This document shows positions 35,878 to 46,736 of a stretch of 64,000 bases of DNA, piece by piece (position 1 is the first letter of the stretch; each line of letters opens with the position of its first letter). The translations under genes were made by a program, and so were the position numbers. This DNA comes from Tranquillimonas sp964472855. Its GTDB lineage: Bacteria; Pseudomonadota; Alphaproteobacteria; Rhodobacterales; Rhodobacteraceae. The DNA lies in contig CAYYMJ010000002.1 in NCBI GenBank assembly GCA_964472855.1, positions 1 to 64,000 on the forward strand, in the 5' to 3' direction. A model generated the notes under the pieces. It ran no database searches, was not told where the DNA came from, and worked only from the letters and a program-made list of their open reading frames with translations.

Positions 35878-35918
35878 GCGGGCGCCTCCGGCGGGGATAT
35901 TTTCCGACAAGAGTAGGG
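35878..35918 (+). repeat. REP-like intergenic element, copy 3
   Basis: GCCTCCGGCGGGGATATTTT plus CCGACAAGAGTAG, closely matching the copy at 48886. It lies in the 339-base region between the Atm1-type gene and the convergent RND gene, which otherwise holds only the palindromic repeat at 36056. Confidence 0.6.
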
Positions 35919-36055
35919 GCGCGGGCCCGCGTGCGGGGTGGCGGCTGTTGTCGCGTGGGTTCCGTGGTCCGATTTTGGGGCGACGGCGCTGGCGCGCGCA
36001 GGTTTTGCGCGCGCGGTCCGAGCTGTTTTTCGCGCCTGACCAGGTGCAGGCGACA

Positions 36056-36102
36056 TCACCCAACGCGTTGAAAATCTACGATTTCAGGCGGCGTTGGGTG
36101 AG
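36056..36102. repeat. Dispersed palindromic repeat, copy 1
   Basis: Perfect arms CACCCAACGC (36057-36066) and GCGTTGGGTG (36091-36100) enclose TGAAAATC-TAC-GATTTCA. Related elements lie at about 47150, 59677 and 63952, each just beyond the 3' end of a gene. Confidence 0.7.
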
Positions 36103-36123
36103 CCAGGTTTGACGCGAGACGCC

Positions 36124-39100
36124 TTATTCCGCCGCGCGCAGCGGAGGCGAGGGCAGGGCGGGCTGGTCGCTGGCGGCGCGGGGCGTTTCCGGCTCTGGGT
36201 CGGTGTCCCAGATGATTTCGGGCTGTGTGACCTGTTTGGCCGACCGGTTCAGGGCCAGGTCGCGCGCGGTCTGGCTGGAGGTGAGCGCGCGCAGGCCTTT
36301 CAGCGAGCGATAGGCGCCGCTGGTCACCCAGACGCGCAGGGCCAGCATCGAGGGTGTGAAGACCAGCGTCAGCACCGTGGCGATGCCCAGCCCGAAGACC
36401 ACCGCGGTGGCCAGCTGTTTCCACCACAGCGCCGTGGGGCTGTCGATGGAATAGCCGCCGCCGATGAAATCGAGGCTGAGGCCGAACATCATCGGGGTCA
36501 GGCCGGCCATGGTAGTGATCGTGGTCAGCAGGACCGGGCGGATGCGTGCCTCGGTCGTGCGGACGATGGCCTCGATCTTGGGCATGTATTTCGAGTATTC
36601 CTGATAGGTATCTATCAGCACGATATTGTTGTTCACCACGATCCCGGCGAGCGCGACGATGCCGGTGCCGGTCATGATGATCGAGAACGGCTGGTTCATC
36701 ACCAGCATGCCGATCAGCACGCCGGTGGTCGACATGATCACCGCCAGCAGCACCAGCACGGCGTTGTAGAGGCTGTTGAACTGGGCAAGCAGGATGATGA
36801 ACATCAGCCCCAGCGCCCCGGCGAAGGCCTTGGCAAGGAAGGCGCCCGATTCGGCCTGGTCAGCCTGGTCGCCGGTCCATTCCCAGCTGATGCCCTCGGG
36901 CAGCGGGTCTTCGTCGGTCAGCCAGGTGGTCAGCTGCGCGATGCGTTCGGTCGGCGTGATCAGCACCTTGTTGCCGTCGGCGTCGTTGCGCGTAAGGTCG
37001 GGCGTGACCGCGGCCTTGATGTCGAAATAGCGTTTCTGGTCGACGCGGTCGATCTGGGCAAGTTTGGCCACCGGTTCGCGGGTGATGAAATTCGACAGGG
37101 GCACCAGGCCGTCGGCGGTGCGCAGTTTCAGGCTGTCGAGGGTTGAAAGCACACGGTCGCTTTCGGGCAGGCGCACCCGGATCTCGATTTCCTCGTCCGA
37201 GCTGTCGACCCGCATGGTGTCAAGCAGGATGCCGCGGGTCACCAGCTGGACCATGCCGCCCACTGTGGCCACGTCGGCGCCATAGCGCCCGGCCTTTTCC
37301 ACGTCGACGTTGATCTGCCAGTCGATGCCGGGCAGGGGCAGTGTGTCTTCGACGTCGCGCAGGCCCCTGCTGTCTTCGAACTTGCTGCGCACCGTGGCGG
37401 TGGCGGCCAGCAGATCGTTCCAGTTCTCGCCCTTCAGGCGCAGATGCACCGGCTTGGCGCTGGCCGGACCACGGCCGAGGTTCAGAATTTCGGTGCGGAT
37501 GCCGGGAAGGGCGGCAAGGGCCACCTCGAGATCCTGCAGCACCACGTCGCCGTCAAGCCGCGCCATGTCATAGCCGTGTTCGGTGGCATAGGCCTGCCGG
37601 TCTTCCCAGGGCACCAGCTCGATCTGGATTTGGCCGATGGCGTCGCGCGGGCCGCCGGCACCGCCGGTATTCTGGTTCAGGCCACCGGCACCGGCGGATG
37701 AAAAGGCGGTCTGGATGCCCGGCGTTGCCGCGACAACGGTCTCGGCCTGCAACATCAGCGCGTCTTTTTCCGGCAGGCTGAGATTGCCGCGGGCCCGGAC
37801 ATAGACGATGGCTTGCTCGGGCTCGGATTCCACGAAAAACTCGACGCCCCGGTTATGTTCGCCGAAATAGGTAAACACCGACATCACGAGAAAGCCGACC
37901 GCGGCGATGGTCACGACCGGCATGACCGGGTTGCCGGCGATCAGCTTGGTGAACCAGCCAAAAACGGTGCGCTTGTGGCCAGACGCGACTTTCTTCGCCG
38001 GGCGTTCGAATCTGGCGGCGCCCAGCGTGATGCCGGTCAGCGCCGAGCCCAGGACGAACAGGGCCGCGCCCGGCAACAGGGCCACCGCCCCGTCAAGGGG
38101 GGCCGCGCCGCCGAACAGGTAGCCCGGGTTCAGCGTCTGCATCGCGCCCAGAAACACCAGATAGGCCGACGGGATCACCATCAGCGCCCGCACCGGCCAT
38201 GGCAGCATCTGCCGCAGGGCGTTCGAGGCATTGTCGAACAAGCGGCTGATCCGTCCCGCGACGCCGCCCATCACCGGCAGGTAGACCAGGGCCACCACCA
38301 GCGAGGCCGACAGCACGAAGATCAGCGTGACCGGCAGCATGCCCATGAACTGGCCCGGCACACCCGGCCAGAACAGCATGGGCAGAAAGGCGCACAGCGT
38401 CGTGGCTGTCGACGACACGATCGGCCAGAACATGCGCTTGGCGGCCTCGGTAAAGGCGGCCATCGGGCCGGCGCCTTCGTCGATGCGTCGGTCGGCATAT
38501 TCGACCACCACGATGGCCCCGTCCACCAGCATGCCCACCGCAAGGATCAGGCCGAACATCACGATGTTCGAGATGGTCACGCCCATCACCCCCAGCAGCA
38601 CGAAACACAAAAGGAAACTGGTGGGAATGGCAAAGCCGACCAGCAGGGCCGAACGCACCCCAAGCGAGGCCAGCACCACGATCATCACCAGCGCGATGGC
38701 GGTCAGGACCGACCCTTCCAGCTGGGATACCATCGAGCCGACGATGCGCGACTGGTCGTTCGAGGTGCCGACATTGATCGCGCGTTGCAGTTCGGGCGGC
38801 CAGCTGGCCTGTTCGGCCGCGACCTCGGCCTTCACCAGCGCGGCGGTGTCGATCAGGTTGAAGCCACGCCGCTTGACCACCTGCAGCGCCACGGTCTGTT
38901 CGCTGTTGAAACGGGCGGTGCCGGTCCGGTCTTCGAAGGTCAGGCGGATGTCGGCAAGGTCGCCCAGCGTGACGACCCGGTCGCCGTTGACCTTGACCGG
39001 CAGCTCGTAAACGTCGCGCTGGTCGTTGAAACTGGACGGTATCTTGACCGAAAACGCGCCCTGATCGGTTTCGACCGAGCCGGCGGCGATCAGCTGGTTG

Positions 39101-39726
39101 TTGTTGCGCACCACGTTGATCAGCTCGGCCGCGGTGACGTTGTAGGCCTCCAGCCTGAGCGGGTCGATGATGACTTCCAGCATCTCGTTGCGGTGACCGG
39201 TCAGCGCGGCCTCGAGCACCGGATCCAGCGATTCCAGCCGGTCCTGCAGCTTTTTGGCGACGCGCAGCAGGGTGCGTTCGGGCACCGGGCCGGACAGGTT
39301 CACGATGATGATCGGAAATTCCGAGAAGTTGAACTCGGAGATGATGTATTTGTCGGCGCCGCTGGGGAAACTGGCCTCGACCGTGTTCATGCGGTCGCGA
39401 ACGTCGGCGATGACCTTGCCCTTGTCCCACCCGAACTCGAACTCGAGCACGACGGCGGCATATCCTTCCGAGGCCGTGCCGCTCAGCGTCTTCAGGCCGT
39501 CAAGGTCCGACAGCTCGGTCTCCATCGGCTTGACCAGCAGCTTTTCGCTGTCTTCGGCCGAAATGCCGGGAAAGGGGACCGACACGAACAGGGCCGGGAT
39601 CTCGATATCGGGCTCGCCCTCTTTCGGCAGCGAGGCATAGGCCAGCCCGCCGGCCAGCAGCGACAGCACGATGAAGGCTACGACCATCCGCGCCCGGGAC
39701 GCGGCCCAATCGACTATTCCGGTCAT
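36124..39726 (-). CDS. RND-family efflux permease
   Basis: A 1200-residue resistance-nodulation-division pump of the inner membrane, about 150 residues longer than AcrB. The N-terminal helix is MVVAFIVLSLLAGGLAYASLPKEGEPDIEIP, the periplasmic porter region is complete, and TM4 carries VGMLVDGAIVVVEYADRRID. In that helix the proton-relay position reads D-G rather than the D-D of AcrB-type pumps, closer to metal-type pumps. The last 60 or so residues form a charged, proline-rich cytoplasmic tail. It overlaps the upstream adaptor gene by ATGA. No outer-membrane TolC gene follows. The substrate cannot be inferred. Confidence 0.92.
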   Translation of the reverse strand: MTGIVDWAASRARMVVAFIVLSLLAGGLAYASLPKEGEPDIEIPALFVSVPFPGISAEDSEKLLVKPMETELSDLDGLKTLSGTASEGYAAVVLEFEFGWDKGKVIADVRDRMNTVEASFPSGADKYIISEFNFSEFPIIIVNLSGPVPERTLLRVAKKLQDRLESLDPVLEAALTGHRNEMLEVIIDPLRLEAYNVTAAELINVVRNNNQLIAAGSVETDQGAFSVKIPSSFNDQRDVYELPVKVNGDRVVTLGDLADIRLTFEDRTGTARFNSEQTVALQVVKRRGFNLIDTAALVKAEVAAEQASWPPELQRAINVGTSNDQSRIVGSMVSQLEGSVLTAIALVMIVVLASLGVRSALLVGFAIPTSFLLCFVLLGVMGVTISNIVMFGLILAVGMLVDGAIVVVEYADRRIDEGAGPMAAFTEAAKRMFWPIVSSTATTLCAFLPMLFWPGVPGQFMGMLPVTLIFVLSASLVVALVYLPVMGGVAGRISRLFDNASNALRQMLPWPVRALMVIPSAYLVFLGAMQTLNPGYLFGGAAPLDGAVALLPGAALFVLGSALTGITLGAARFERPAKKVASGHKRTVFGWFTKLIAGNPVMPVVTIAAVGFLVMSVFTYFGEHNRGVEFFVESEPEQAIVYVRARGNLSLPEKDALMLQAETVVAATPGIQTAFSSAGAGGLNQNTGGAGGPRDAIGQIQIELVPWEDRQAYATEHGYDMARLDGDVVLQDLEVALAALPGIRTEILNLGRGPASAKPVHLRLKGENWNDLLAATATVRSKFEDSRGLRDVEDTLPLPGIDWQINVDVEKAGRYGADVATVGGMVQLVTRGILLDTMRVDSSDEEIEIRVRLPESDRVLSTLDSLKLRTADGLVPLSNFITREPVAKLAQIDRVDQKRYFDIKAAVTPDLTRNDADGNKVLITPTERIAQLTTWLTDEDPLPEGISWEWTGDQADQAESGAFLAKAFAGALGLMFIILLAQFNSLYNAVLVLLAVIMSTTGVLIGMLVMNQPFSIIMTGTGIVALAGIVVNNNIVLIDTYQEYSKYMPKIEAIVRTTEARIRPVLLTTITTMAGLTPMMFGLSLDFIGGGYSIDSPTALWWKQLATAVVFGLGIATVLTLVFTPSMLALRVWVTSGAYRSLKGLRALTSSQTARDLALNRSAKQVTQPEIIWDTDPEPETPRAASDQPALPSPPLRAAE

Positions 39727-41789
39727 TCCTGCGCACTCCGAAGCGTTGCGGCGACCTTGACGCCGTCGGTAACATATTCCTGCCCGACAACGATGACCGT
39801 CGCCACGTCAGCAAGACCGGACACCCAGATGCCTTCGGTCGTGTCGCGCAGAACCGCGACCGGCATGAAGACGGCCGCGCCGTCCTGAACCACCCGCACG
39901 CCAATATTGCCGCCGTTGTCCAGTGTCAGCGCAGATTGCGGCAACAGATGGGCCGAGCGGCCCTCGGACTGGATGGCGATTTCAACGGTCTGGCCGTCGC
40001 GGATTGACAGATCGGTGTTCGCCACCTCGACCTCGACCCGGAAGGTGCGGGTATTTTCGTCGGCCGACCGGCTGATGAAACGAACCTGCCCGACCACGTC
40101 CTGCCCCGATGACAGCCGCGCCCCGGCGGTTGCCCCGGGGAAGACGCGCGCGACCTCGGTTTCCGGGACAAAGCCCACCAGCTTGATCGGGTCCAGCTGA
40201 ATGACGGTGGCGCACAGGCCGCCGGGCATCAGCAGCGCGCCCAGTTCGGCGGTGTCGGTTTCCAGAATGCCCGCGAAGGGGGCGCTGATGTCCAGCCGCT
40301 CGATGTCTTTCTCGGTCGAGGCCATCGCCGCCTGTGCCGACTGGATGCCGGCCAGCGCGCCCTCGACGCCCGACTTGGCCGATTCGACGACCGCGCGGGC
40401 GCTTTCCAGCCCCGATTCGGCCGAGATCACCCCGGCATGGGCGCTTTCGATCTGGCTGTTGGACGACGTGACGGACGCGTTGGCGCTTTCTACCTGGCCC
40501 ATGGCCGACTGGATCTGCGCGCCCGAGCTTTCAACTTGTCCGCGCGCCGACTCGACCTGGGCGCGGGCGCTTTCGACGGCCACTTTGGCGGTTTCGACCG
40601 CGGCCTTGGCGCCTTCGACCTGACCGCGCGCCGACTGCACGGCGGCGCGGGCGCTTTCCACCTGTCCGCGCGCCGATTGCACGGCGGCGCGGGCGCTTTC
40701 CACCTGTCCGCGCGCGGTCGCGACCGCAGCAATGGCGCCCTGAACCTGGCTGTTGGCGTTCTCGACGCCTGATTTGGCGGTCTGCACCAGCAGCAGGGCC
40801 GACTGCACGCCGGCCTGGGTCGATTCCCACGCCGCGACGGCGGCGGCAACGCGGGTATCGGCGGCAAAACCGCCTTCGGCCAGTTTGCGCGCGGCGTTCA
40901 GGTTGATCTGCGCCTCGTCGACCCGGGCCTGCGCCTCGGTCAGGCGGGCCTCGGATTCCGGCTGGCGGGCGCGGGCCTCTTCCAGACGCGCCCGGGCGGC
41001 GGGCACGCTGGCCTCGGCCTCAAGCAGCCGGGCCTCGGCGGCGGGCACGTTGGCGTCGGCCTCGACCAGCCGCGCCTGCGCCGTGGGCACGCTGGCCTGA
41101 GCCTCGACCAGCCGCGCCCGCGCGGTGGGAACCCCGGCCTCGGCCTCGCCCAGACGGGCCTGCGCGGCGGGCACGTTGGCCAGCGCCTCGGCCAGCCGGG
41201 CCTGCGCCGTGGGGACACCAGTGCGCGCTTCGGCCAGACGGGCGGTGGCGGTGGTGACCGAGGCGCGGGCCTCGGCCTGCCGGGCCTGCGCCTCGGGGAT
41301 GCGCGCTCCGGCTTCCAGTATCTTCGCCTGGGCGGCGGGCAGGCCGGCCTCGGCCTCGGCCAGCCGGGCCTGCGCCTCGGGCAGGCGCGACCGGGCTTCG
41401 GCCAGACGGGCCAGCGCCTCGTTCCGGGTGGCTTCGCGGGTGCCGGGATCAAGGCTGCACAACAACTGCCCCGCCTCGACAAAAGCGCCGCTGCGCAGGG
41501 GCTGGGACACGATCTTGCCGCTGGTCTCGGCCTGAACGTCGACCTGTCGCGCGGCCTCGGTCCGGCCGCGGACCAGCACGGCGCTGTCGATACGCCGCGC
41601 CTGGGACTGCATGGCAACGACCGGCACGCCGGCGTCGGCCAACGCGGCCGCGTTGTCGTCGGGCGCAGTGGCGACCTCTTCGATCGGGGCGCCGCCACGG
41701 GCAAAGCTTAGCAATTCGCCGCGCTGAAAAACCAGATAATACAGACCGGCAGCAACAAGCACCGCGGTTAGAATGTGAACCAGACGCAT
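39723..41789 (-). CDS. RND periplasmic adaptor with a giant tandem-repeat hairpin
   Basis: A 688-residue membrane-fusion protein; ordinary RND adaptors have about 380. An N-terminal hydrophobic segment (residues 5-20) and the lipoyl half VQAETSGKIVSQPLRSGAFVEAGQ near 85 precede residues 129-296. That stretch is twelve 14-residue repeats of the form LAEARTGVPTAQAR, ten of them with proline at the same position. After a 31-residue turn, residues 328-495 are twelve 14-residue repeats of the form VQSARGQVESARAA. The second lipoyl half (DISAPFAGILETD) and beta-barrel domains follow. The equal length of both arms suggests an antiparallel hairpin. It is translationally coupled to the pump gene, and divergent from the YfgM-like gene. 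Confidence 0.92.
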   Translation of the reverse strand: MRLVHILTAVLVAAGLYYLVFQRGELLSFARGGAPIEEVATAPDDNAAALADAGVPVVAMQSQARRIDSAVLVRGRTEAARQVDVQAETSGKIVSQPLRSGAFVEAGQLLCSLDPGTREATRNEALARLAEARSRLPEAQARLAEAEAGLPAAQAKILEAGARIPEAQARQAEARASVTTATARLAEARTGVPTAQARLAEALANVPAAQARLGEAEAGVPTARARLVEAQASVPTAQARLVEADANVPAAEARLLEAEASVPAARARLEEARARQPESEARLTEAQARVDEAQINLNAARKLAEGGFAADTRVAAAVAAWESTQAGVQSALLLVQTAKSGVENANSQVQGAIAAVATARGQVESARAAVQSARGQVESARAAVQSARGQVEGAKAAVETAKVAVESARAQVESARGQVESSGAQIQSAMGQVESANASVTSSNSQIESAHAGVISAESGLESARAVVESAKSGVEGALAGIQSAQAAMASTEKDIERLDISAPFAGILETDTAELGALLMPGGLCATVIQLDPIKLVGFVPETEVARVFPGATAGARLSSGQDVVGQVRFISRSADENTRTFRVEVEVANTDLSIRDGQTVEIAIQSEGRSAHLLPQSALTLDNGGNIGVRVVQDGAAVFMPVAVLRDTTEGIWVSGLADVATVIVVGQEYVTDGVKVAATLRSAQE
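40305..40808 (-). repeat. Coding tandem repeat, descending arm of the adaptor hairpin (12 x 42 bp)
   Basis: Residues 328-495 consist of twelve 14-residue units with hydrophobic residues at positions 1 and 8, such as VQSARGQVESARAA, which occurs nearly unchanged in adjacent units. Serine, alanine and glutamine/glutamate rich, without proline. Confidence 0.85.
40902..41405 (-). repeat. Coding tandem repeat, ascending arm of the adaptor hairpin (12 x 42 bp)
   Basis: Residues 129-296 consist of twelve 14-residue units, such as LAEAEAGLPAAQAK and LVEAQASVPTAQAR. Proline occupies position 9 in ten of the twelve units; the fourth and last units lack it. Confidence 0.85.
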
Positions 41790-42003
41790 GGTTATCTCTC
41801 AACTATTCCGGTGCTTGGCGACATCAGCGTTGCGCAGGGATGTAGGTGTCAGTGCCCGTGGTCGCCAGTATCGGCGCTAAACTATTCGGTTCAGATCACG
41901 ATTTGCCACATTACTGTGCCGAACCGGCAACTGCAAGCTGGCGGCCACCCTTGGCAACAGCGGCGTCAAGGGGGTAAGAGGGCGCGAAACAAGGGGCACG
42001 GCC

Positions 42004-42639
42004 ATGAGCGAAACTGACGGCTTTATCGATGAAGTAACCGAAGAAGTTCGGCGCGACCGGTTGTTTGCCCTTTATCGCCGCTATGGCTGGATTGGCGCCG
42101 TGGTGATCGTTCTGCTGGTCGGTGGTGCCGCCTATAACGAATGGCAACAGGCCCGCGCCAGCGCCGCGGCACAGGCGCTTGGCGATGCCATGACCGCCGC
42201 CTTGCAGGTGGACGACGTGGAAGCGCGCCGCGCGGCGCTGTTGGCGATTGACGCCGACGGGGCGACCGGCGCGGTCGTGCGGCTGCTGGCCGCCGATACC
42301 GATGCCGCCGGTGCCGAGGTCTTGTCCGCGATTTCTGCCGACACCAGCCTCCCCGAGGTTTATCGCGACATGGCGCTGATCAAGCTGATGCTGGCCGACA
42401 ACGGGGCCACGCCGCCGGCCGACCGGATCGAGATGCTGGCCCCACTGACCGCGGCGGGCCGCCCGTTTCGGCCGCTGGCGCAAGAGCTGACCGCGCTGGC
42501 CGAGGCCGAAAGCGGCAACAAAGAGGCCGCGATTGCCATCGCGCGCGAGGTTCTGGTCGAAGGAGAAGCCAGCGAGGGCTTGCGCCGACGCCTGTCACAG
42601 TTGATTGTAGCGTTGGGCGGAACGCGCGACGGCAACTAG
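42004..42639 (+). CDS. YfgM-like membrane-anchored tetratricopeptide protein
   Basis: A 211-residue protein with a short cytoplasmic N-terminus (FIDEVTEEVRRDRLFALYRRYG), one membrane helix at about residues 29-44 (WIGAVVIVLLVGGAAYNEW), and a periplasmic alanine-rich helical domain of TPR type. It resembles E. coli YfgM, which associates with the SecYEG translocon and periplasmic chaperones and is also encoded next to bamB and der. The 214 bases upstream form the divergent promoter region with the RND adaptor gene and hold no other gene. Confidence 0.82.
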   Translation: MSETDGFIDEVTEEVRRDRLFALYRRYGWIGAVVIVLLVGGAAYNEWQQARASAAAQALGDAMTAALQVDDVEARRAALLAIDADGATGAVVRLLAADTDAAGAEVLSAISADTSLPEVYRDMALIKLMLADNGATPPADRIEMLAPLTAAGRPFRPLAQELTALAEAESGNKEAAIAIAREVLVEGEASEGLRRRLSQLIVALGGTRDGN

Positions 42640-42667
42640 ACCGCGGCGTCACGAGCGGGGCAGAGAC

Positions 42668-43978
42668 ATGAGATTTGGGCTGATCCTGACCAGTCTGATT
42701 GCGCTTAGCATGGCGGCTGGTTGCGACAAGGAAGAGCTTCTTCCGGGCGAGCGGCTGGACATCTATACCGGCGAGCCGGTGGCGACGCGCGCGGCCAGCA
42801 ATATCGCCGCCTCGGTCGCTTTGCCTGCTCCGACCAACTCTGACAACTGGACACACCGCGCCGCCGGGCCGGACCACGACATCGGGCACCGCGCCTTTTC
42901 GACAGCGCCGCAACTGCTGTGGAAGGCCGATATCGGGCGCGGCAACGGGCGCAAGCACCGCATCACCGCCGACCCGGTGGTGGCCGGCAGCCGGGTGTTC
43001 ACGGTCGACAGCCGCGCACTGGTCAGCGCCCATGGTCTGGACGGCGCGCCGCTGTGGTCGACCGATATCACCCCGTCGGTCGAAGGCCGCGACGATGCCT
43101 CGGGCGCCGGTCTGGCCTATGGCGACGGGCAGCTTTTCGTCACGTCGGGCTTTGGCCTTCTGGCGGCGCTTGACGCCGAAACCGGCGCCGTGCGCTGGAC
43201 ACAGTTTTTCGACGCCGCGCCCAGCGGCCCGCCCACCGTGTCGGGCGGGCTGGTGTTTGTGGCCACCCATGACGCGCGGCTATGGGCCATTGAAACCGGC
43301 CGCGGGCGGGTGCGCTGGTCGCTGGATGCCACCCCGGGCGATGCCGGCGTGATCTCGGGCGCCGCCCCGGCCATCAATGGCGAGCTTGTCGTCGCCCCGT
43401 TCAATTCCGCCGAAGTGCGCGGCCTGCTGGCCAGTTCGGGCGCCGGGGTCTGGGCCACGACGGTGGCGGGCACGCGCGCCGGGCAGGTCTATGCCTCGGT
43501 CAACGACATATCCGCCGACCCGGTGGTTGCCGGCGGGCGCGTCTATGTCGGCAGCGCCGCCGGGCGCATGGCGGCGCTGGATGCCGACAGCGGCCAGCAG
43601 TTGTGGCACGCCGCCGACGGCGCGATCTCGGCCGTGACCGTGGCGGGTGGCGCGCTGTTCGCGGTCACCGACAAGGCCGAGCTTGTGCGGCTGAACGCGG
43701 CCGACGGCACGCGGGTCTGGGCCGTGGAACTGCCACTGTTCCGCAAGGATAACCGGGTGCGCCGCCGCAAGGATATTTTCGCCCATTTCGGGCCGGTTCT
43801 GGCCGGTGGCCGGCTGTGGGTGGCGTCGGATGACGACCTGCTGCGCAGCTTTGACCCCACCGATGGCGCGCTGCTGTCCGAGGTCGCCCTGCCCGGCGGC
43901 GCCACCACCAACCCGGCGCTGGCCGGCGGCACCATGTATCTGGTGAACGCCAAGGGCCAACTTCTGGCTTTCCGCTAG
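42668..43978 (+). CDS. bamB: Outer membrane assembly lipoprotein BamB
   Basis: A 436-residue lipoprotein with a PQQ-type eight-bladed propeller. The signal peptide ends in the lipobox MAAG with the lipidated C19. Repeated blades contain motifs such as VFTVDSRALVSAHGLDG, LAALDAETGAVRWTQFFD and MAALDADSGQQLWHAADG. BamB helps the BAM complex insert beta-barrel proteins into the outer membrane. The order yfgM-like gene, bamB, der matches that in E. coli. It starts 28 bases after the previous gene and is probably cotranscribed with it. Confidence 0.92.
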   Translation: MRFGLILTSLIALSMAAGCDKEELLPGERLDIYTGEPVATRAASNIAASVALPAPTNSDNWTHRAAGPDHDIGHRAFSTAPQLLWKADIGRGNGRKHRITADPVVAGSRVFTVDSRALVSAHGLDGAPLWSTDITPSVEGRDDASGAGLAYGDGQLFVTSGFGLLAALDAETGAVRWTQFFDAAPSGPPTVSGGLVFVATHDARLWAIETGRGRVRWSLDATPGDAGVISGAAPAINGELVVAPFNSAEVRGLLASSGAGVWATTVAGTRAGQVYASVNDISADPVVAGGRVYVGSAAGRMAALDADSGQQLWHAADGAISAVTVAGGALFAVTDKAELVRLNAADGTRVWAVELPLFRKDNRVRRRKDIFAHFGPVLAGGRLWVASDDDLLRSFDPTDGALLSEVALPGGATTNPALAGGTMYLVNAKGQLLAFR

Positions 43979-43993
43979 GCGGCAATCTGGTGT

Positions 43994-44027
43994 AAGGACC
44001 GGGCCTTGCCGGGCCGGGACCTTTTTT
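43994..44027 (+). terminator. Hairpin with T6 run directly before the der start codon
   Basis: AAGG-A-CCGG pairs with CCGG-GA-CCTT around a short loop and ends in CTTTTTTG, resembling an intrinsic terminator or attenuator. The der ATG follows at 44031 without a Shine-Dalgarno sequence. Confidence 0.5.
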
Positions 44028-44030
44028 GAC

Positions 44031-45491
<1,461 letters not shown>

Positions 45492-45548
45492 CTTGCCCTT
45501 GCCCGGGCCGTGGTGTTCCCTGCGGGCAATCGGGAACGGAGGGGTGAC

Positions 45549-46733
45549 ATGCGCGAAGGCTGGCGCTGGTACGGACCGCTGGACGTGATCACACTGGCCC
45601 AGGTGGCGCAAACCGGCGCCCGGGCCATCGTGACCGCGCTGCACGACATCCCCTATGGCGAGGTATGGGACCGCACCGCCATCGCCGCCCGGCGCGACAT
45701 GATCGCGCGTGCCGGGCCGGGCATGGATTGGGCGGTGGTGGAAAGCCTGCCGGTGCACGAGCGAATCAAGCGCGGCGACGGTGATTTGTCACAGCTTTTC
45801 GCCAACTACCGACAGTCGATGGCCAATCTCGCCGCCGAAGGCATCCGCGTGATCTGCTACAATTTCATGCCGCTGATCGACTGGACCCGCACCGACCTGA
45901 CCGCGCCGGCACCGGGTGGCGGCACGGCCCTGCGGTTCGACCAGACCGCGCTGTGCATGCTCGATGTCTGCATGCTCAACCGCGACGGCGCCGCCGATGA
46001 CTTCACGGCCGACATCCTCAACCGCGCCCGGGCGCGCCATGACGCCGCGACCGATGACCAGCGCGCCGCCCTGATCGCGGCGGTGATGGCGGGCCTGCCC
46101 GGTGCCTACGACCGCTATGACCTGCCGGCCCTGCGCGCGGCGCTGCGCGGCTATGCCGGCATCGACGCCGCGGCCCTGCGCGCCAACTACGGCCGTTTCC
46201 TTGACCAGGTCGTGCCCACGGCGGCCGAACTGGGGCTGCGTTTGTGTGTTCATCCCGACGACCCGCCGAAGGATATTCTCGGCCTGCCGCGCATCGTGTC
46301 CGACGCCGACGACATCGGCTGGATCATGGCGCGCCGGCCCGAGCCGGAAAACGGCCTGACGCTCTGCTCCGGCTCGCTTGGGGCCAACCCGGCCAATGAT
46401 GTTCCCGCCATCGCCCGGCGCTTCGCCGACCGCATCCATTTCGCCCACCTGCGCAATGTCACCCGCGACCCCGACGGCAGTTTCCAGGAGGCGGCGCATC
46501 TCGACGGTGACACCGACATGGCCGAACTGGTCGCGGCGTTGCTGCAAGAAGAGGCGCGCCGCCGCAAAGCGGGGCGCGACGATGCCGCGATCACCTTCCG
46601 CCCCGACCATGGCCACGAACTGCTGACCGATGCCGGCGCCGGGGCCCACCCGGGTTATCCCCTGATCGGGCGCATGCGCGGGCTGGCCGAATTGCGCGGC
46701 GTGATCGCCGGGCTCACCCACGCGCGGGCCTGA
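45549..46733 (+). CDS. uxuA: Mannonate dehydratase
   Basis: A 394-residue UxuA-type enzyme that dehydrates D-mannonate to 2-keto-3-deoxy-D-gluconate in glucuronate catabolism. Characteristic segments are WRWYGPLDVITLAQVAQTGA, TALHDIPYGEVW, VICYNFMPLIDWTRTDL, LRLCVHPDDPP with metal-ligand residues, LCSGSLGANPANDV, FAHLRNVTRDPDGSFQEAAHLDG and FRPDHGHELL. I chose the ATG at 45549, preceded by a GGAGGGG sequence; thirteen extra upstream codons are not conserved. No other glucuronate genes accompany it, so it stands alone or with the small CHMI-family gene four bases downstream. Confidence 0.93.
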   Translation: MREGWRWYGPLDVITLAQVAQTGARAIVTALHDIPYGEVWDRTAIAARRDMIARAGPGMDWAVVESLPVHERIKRGDGDLSQLFANYRQSMANLAAEGIRVICYNFMPLIDWTRTDLTAPAPGGGTALRFDQTALCMLDVCMLNRDGAADDFTADILNRARARHDAATDDQRAALIAAVMAGLPGAYDRYDLPALRAALRGYAGIDAAALRANYGRFLDQVVPTAAELGLRLCVHPDDPPKDILGLPRIVSDADDIGWIMARRPEPENGLTLCSGSLGANPANDVPAIARRFADRIHFAHLRNVTRDPDGSFQEAAHLDGDTDMAELVAALLQEEARRRKAGRDDAAITFRPDHGHELLTDAGAGAHPGYPLIGRMRGLAELRGVIAGLTHARA

Positions 46734-46736
46734 CAC

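Noticed and set aside
33652..36063. 803-codon minus-strand frame across the Atm1-type exporter
   Set aside because: Histidine- and glutamine-rich reverse-strand shadow; the exporter on the plus strand has all ABC motifs.
40305..41405. Regular 42-base repeats that could be mistaken for a CRISPR or satellite array
   Set aside because: The units are contiguous without spacers, keep a single reading frame and encode 14-residue protein repeats.
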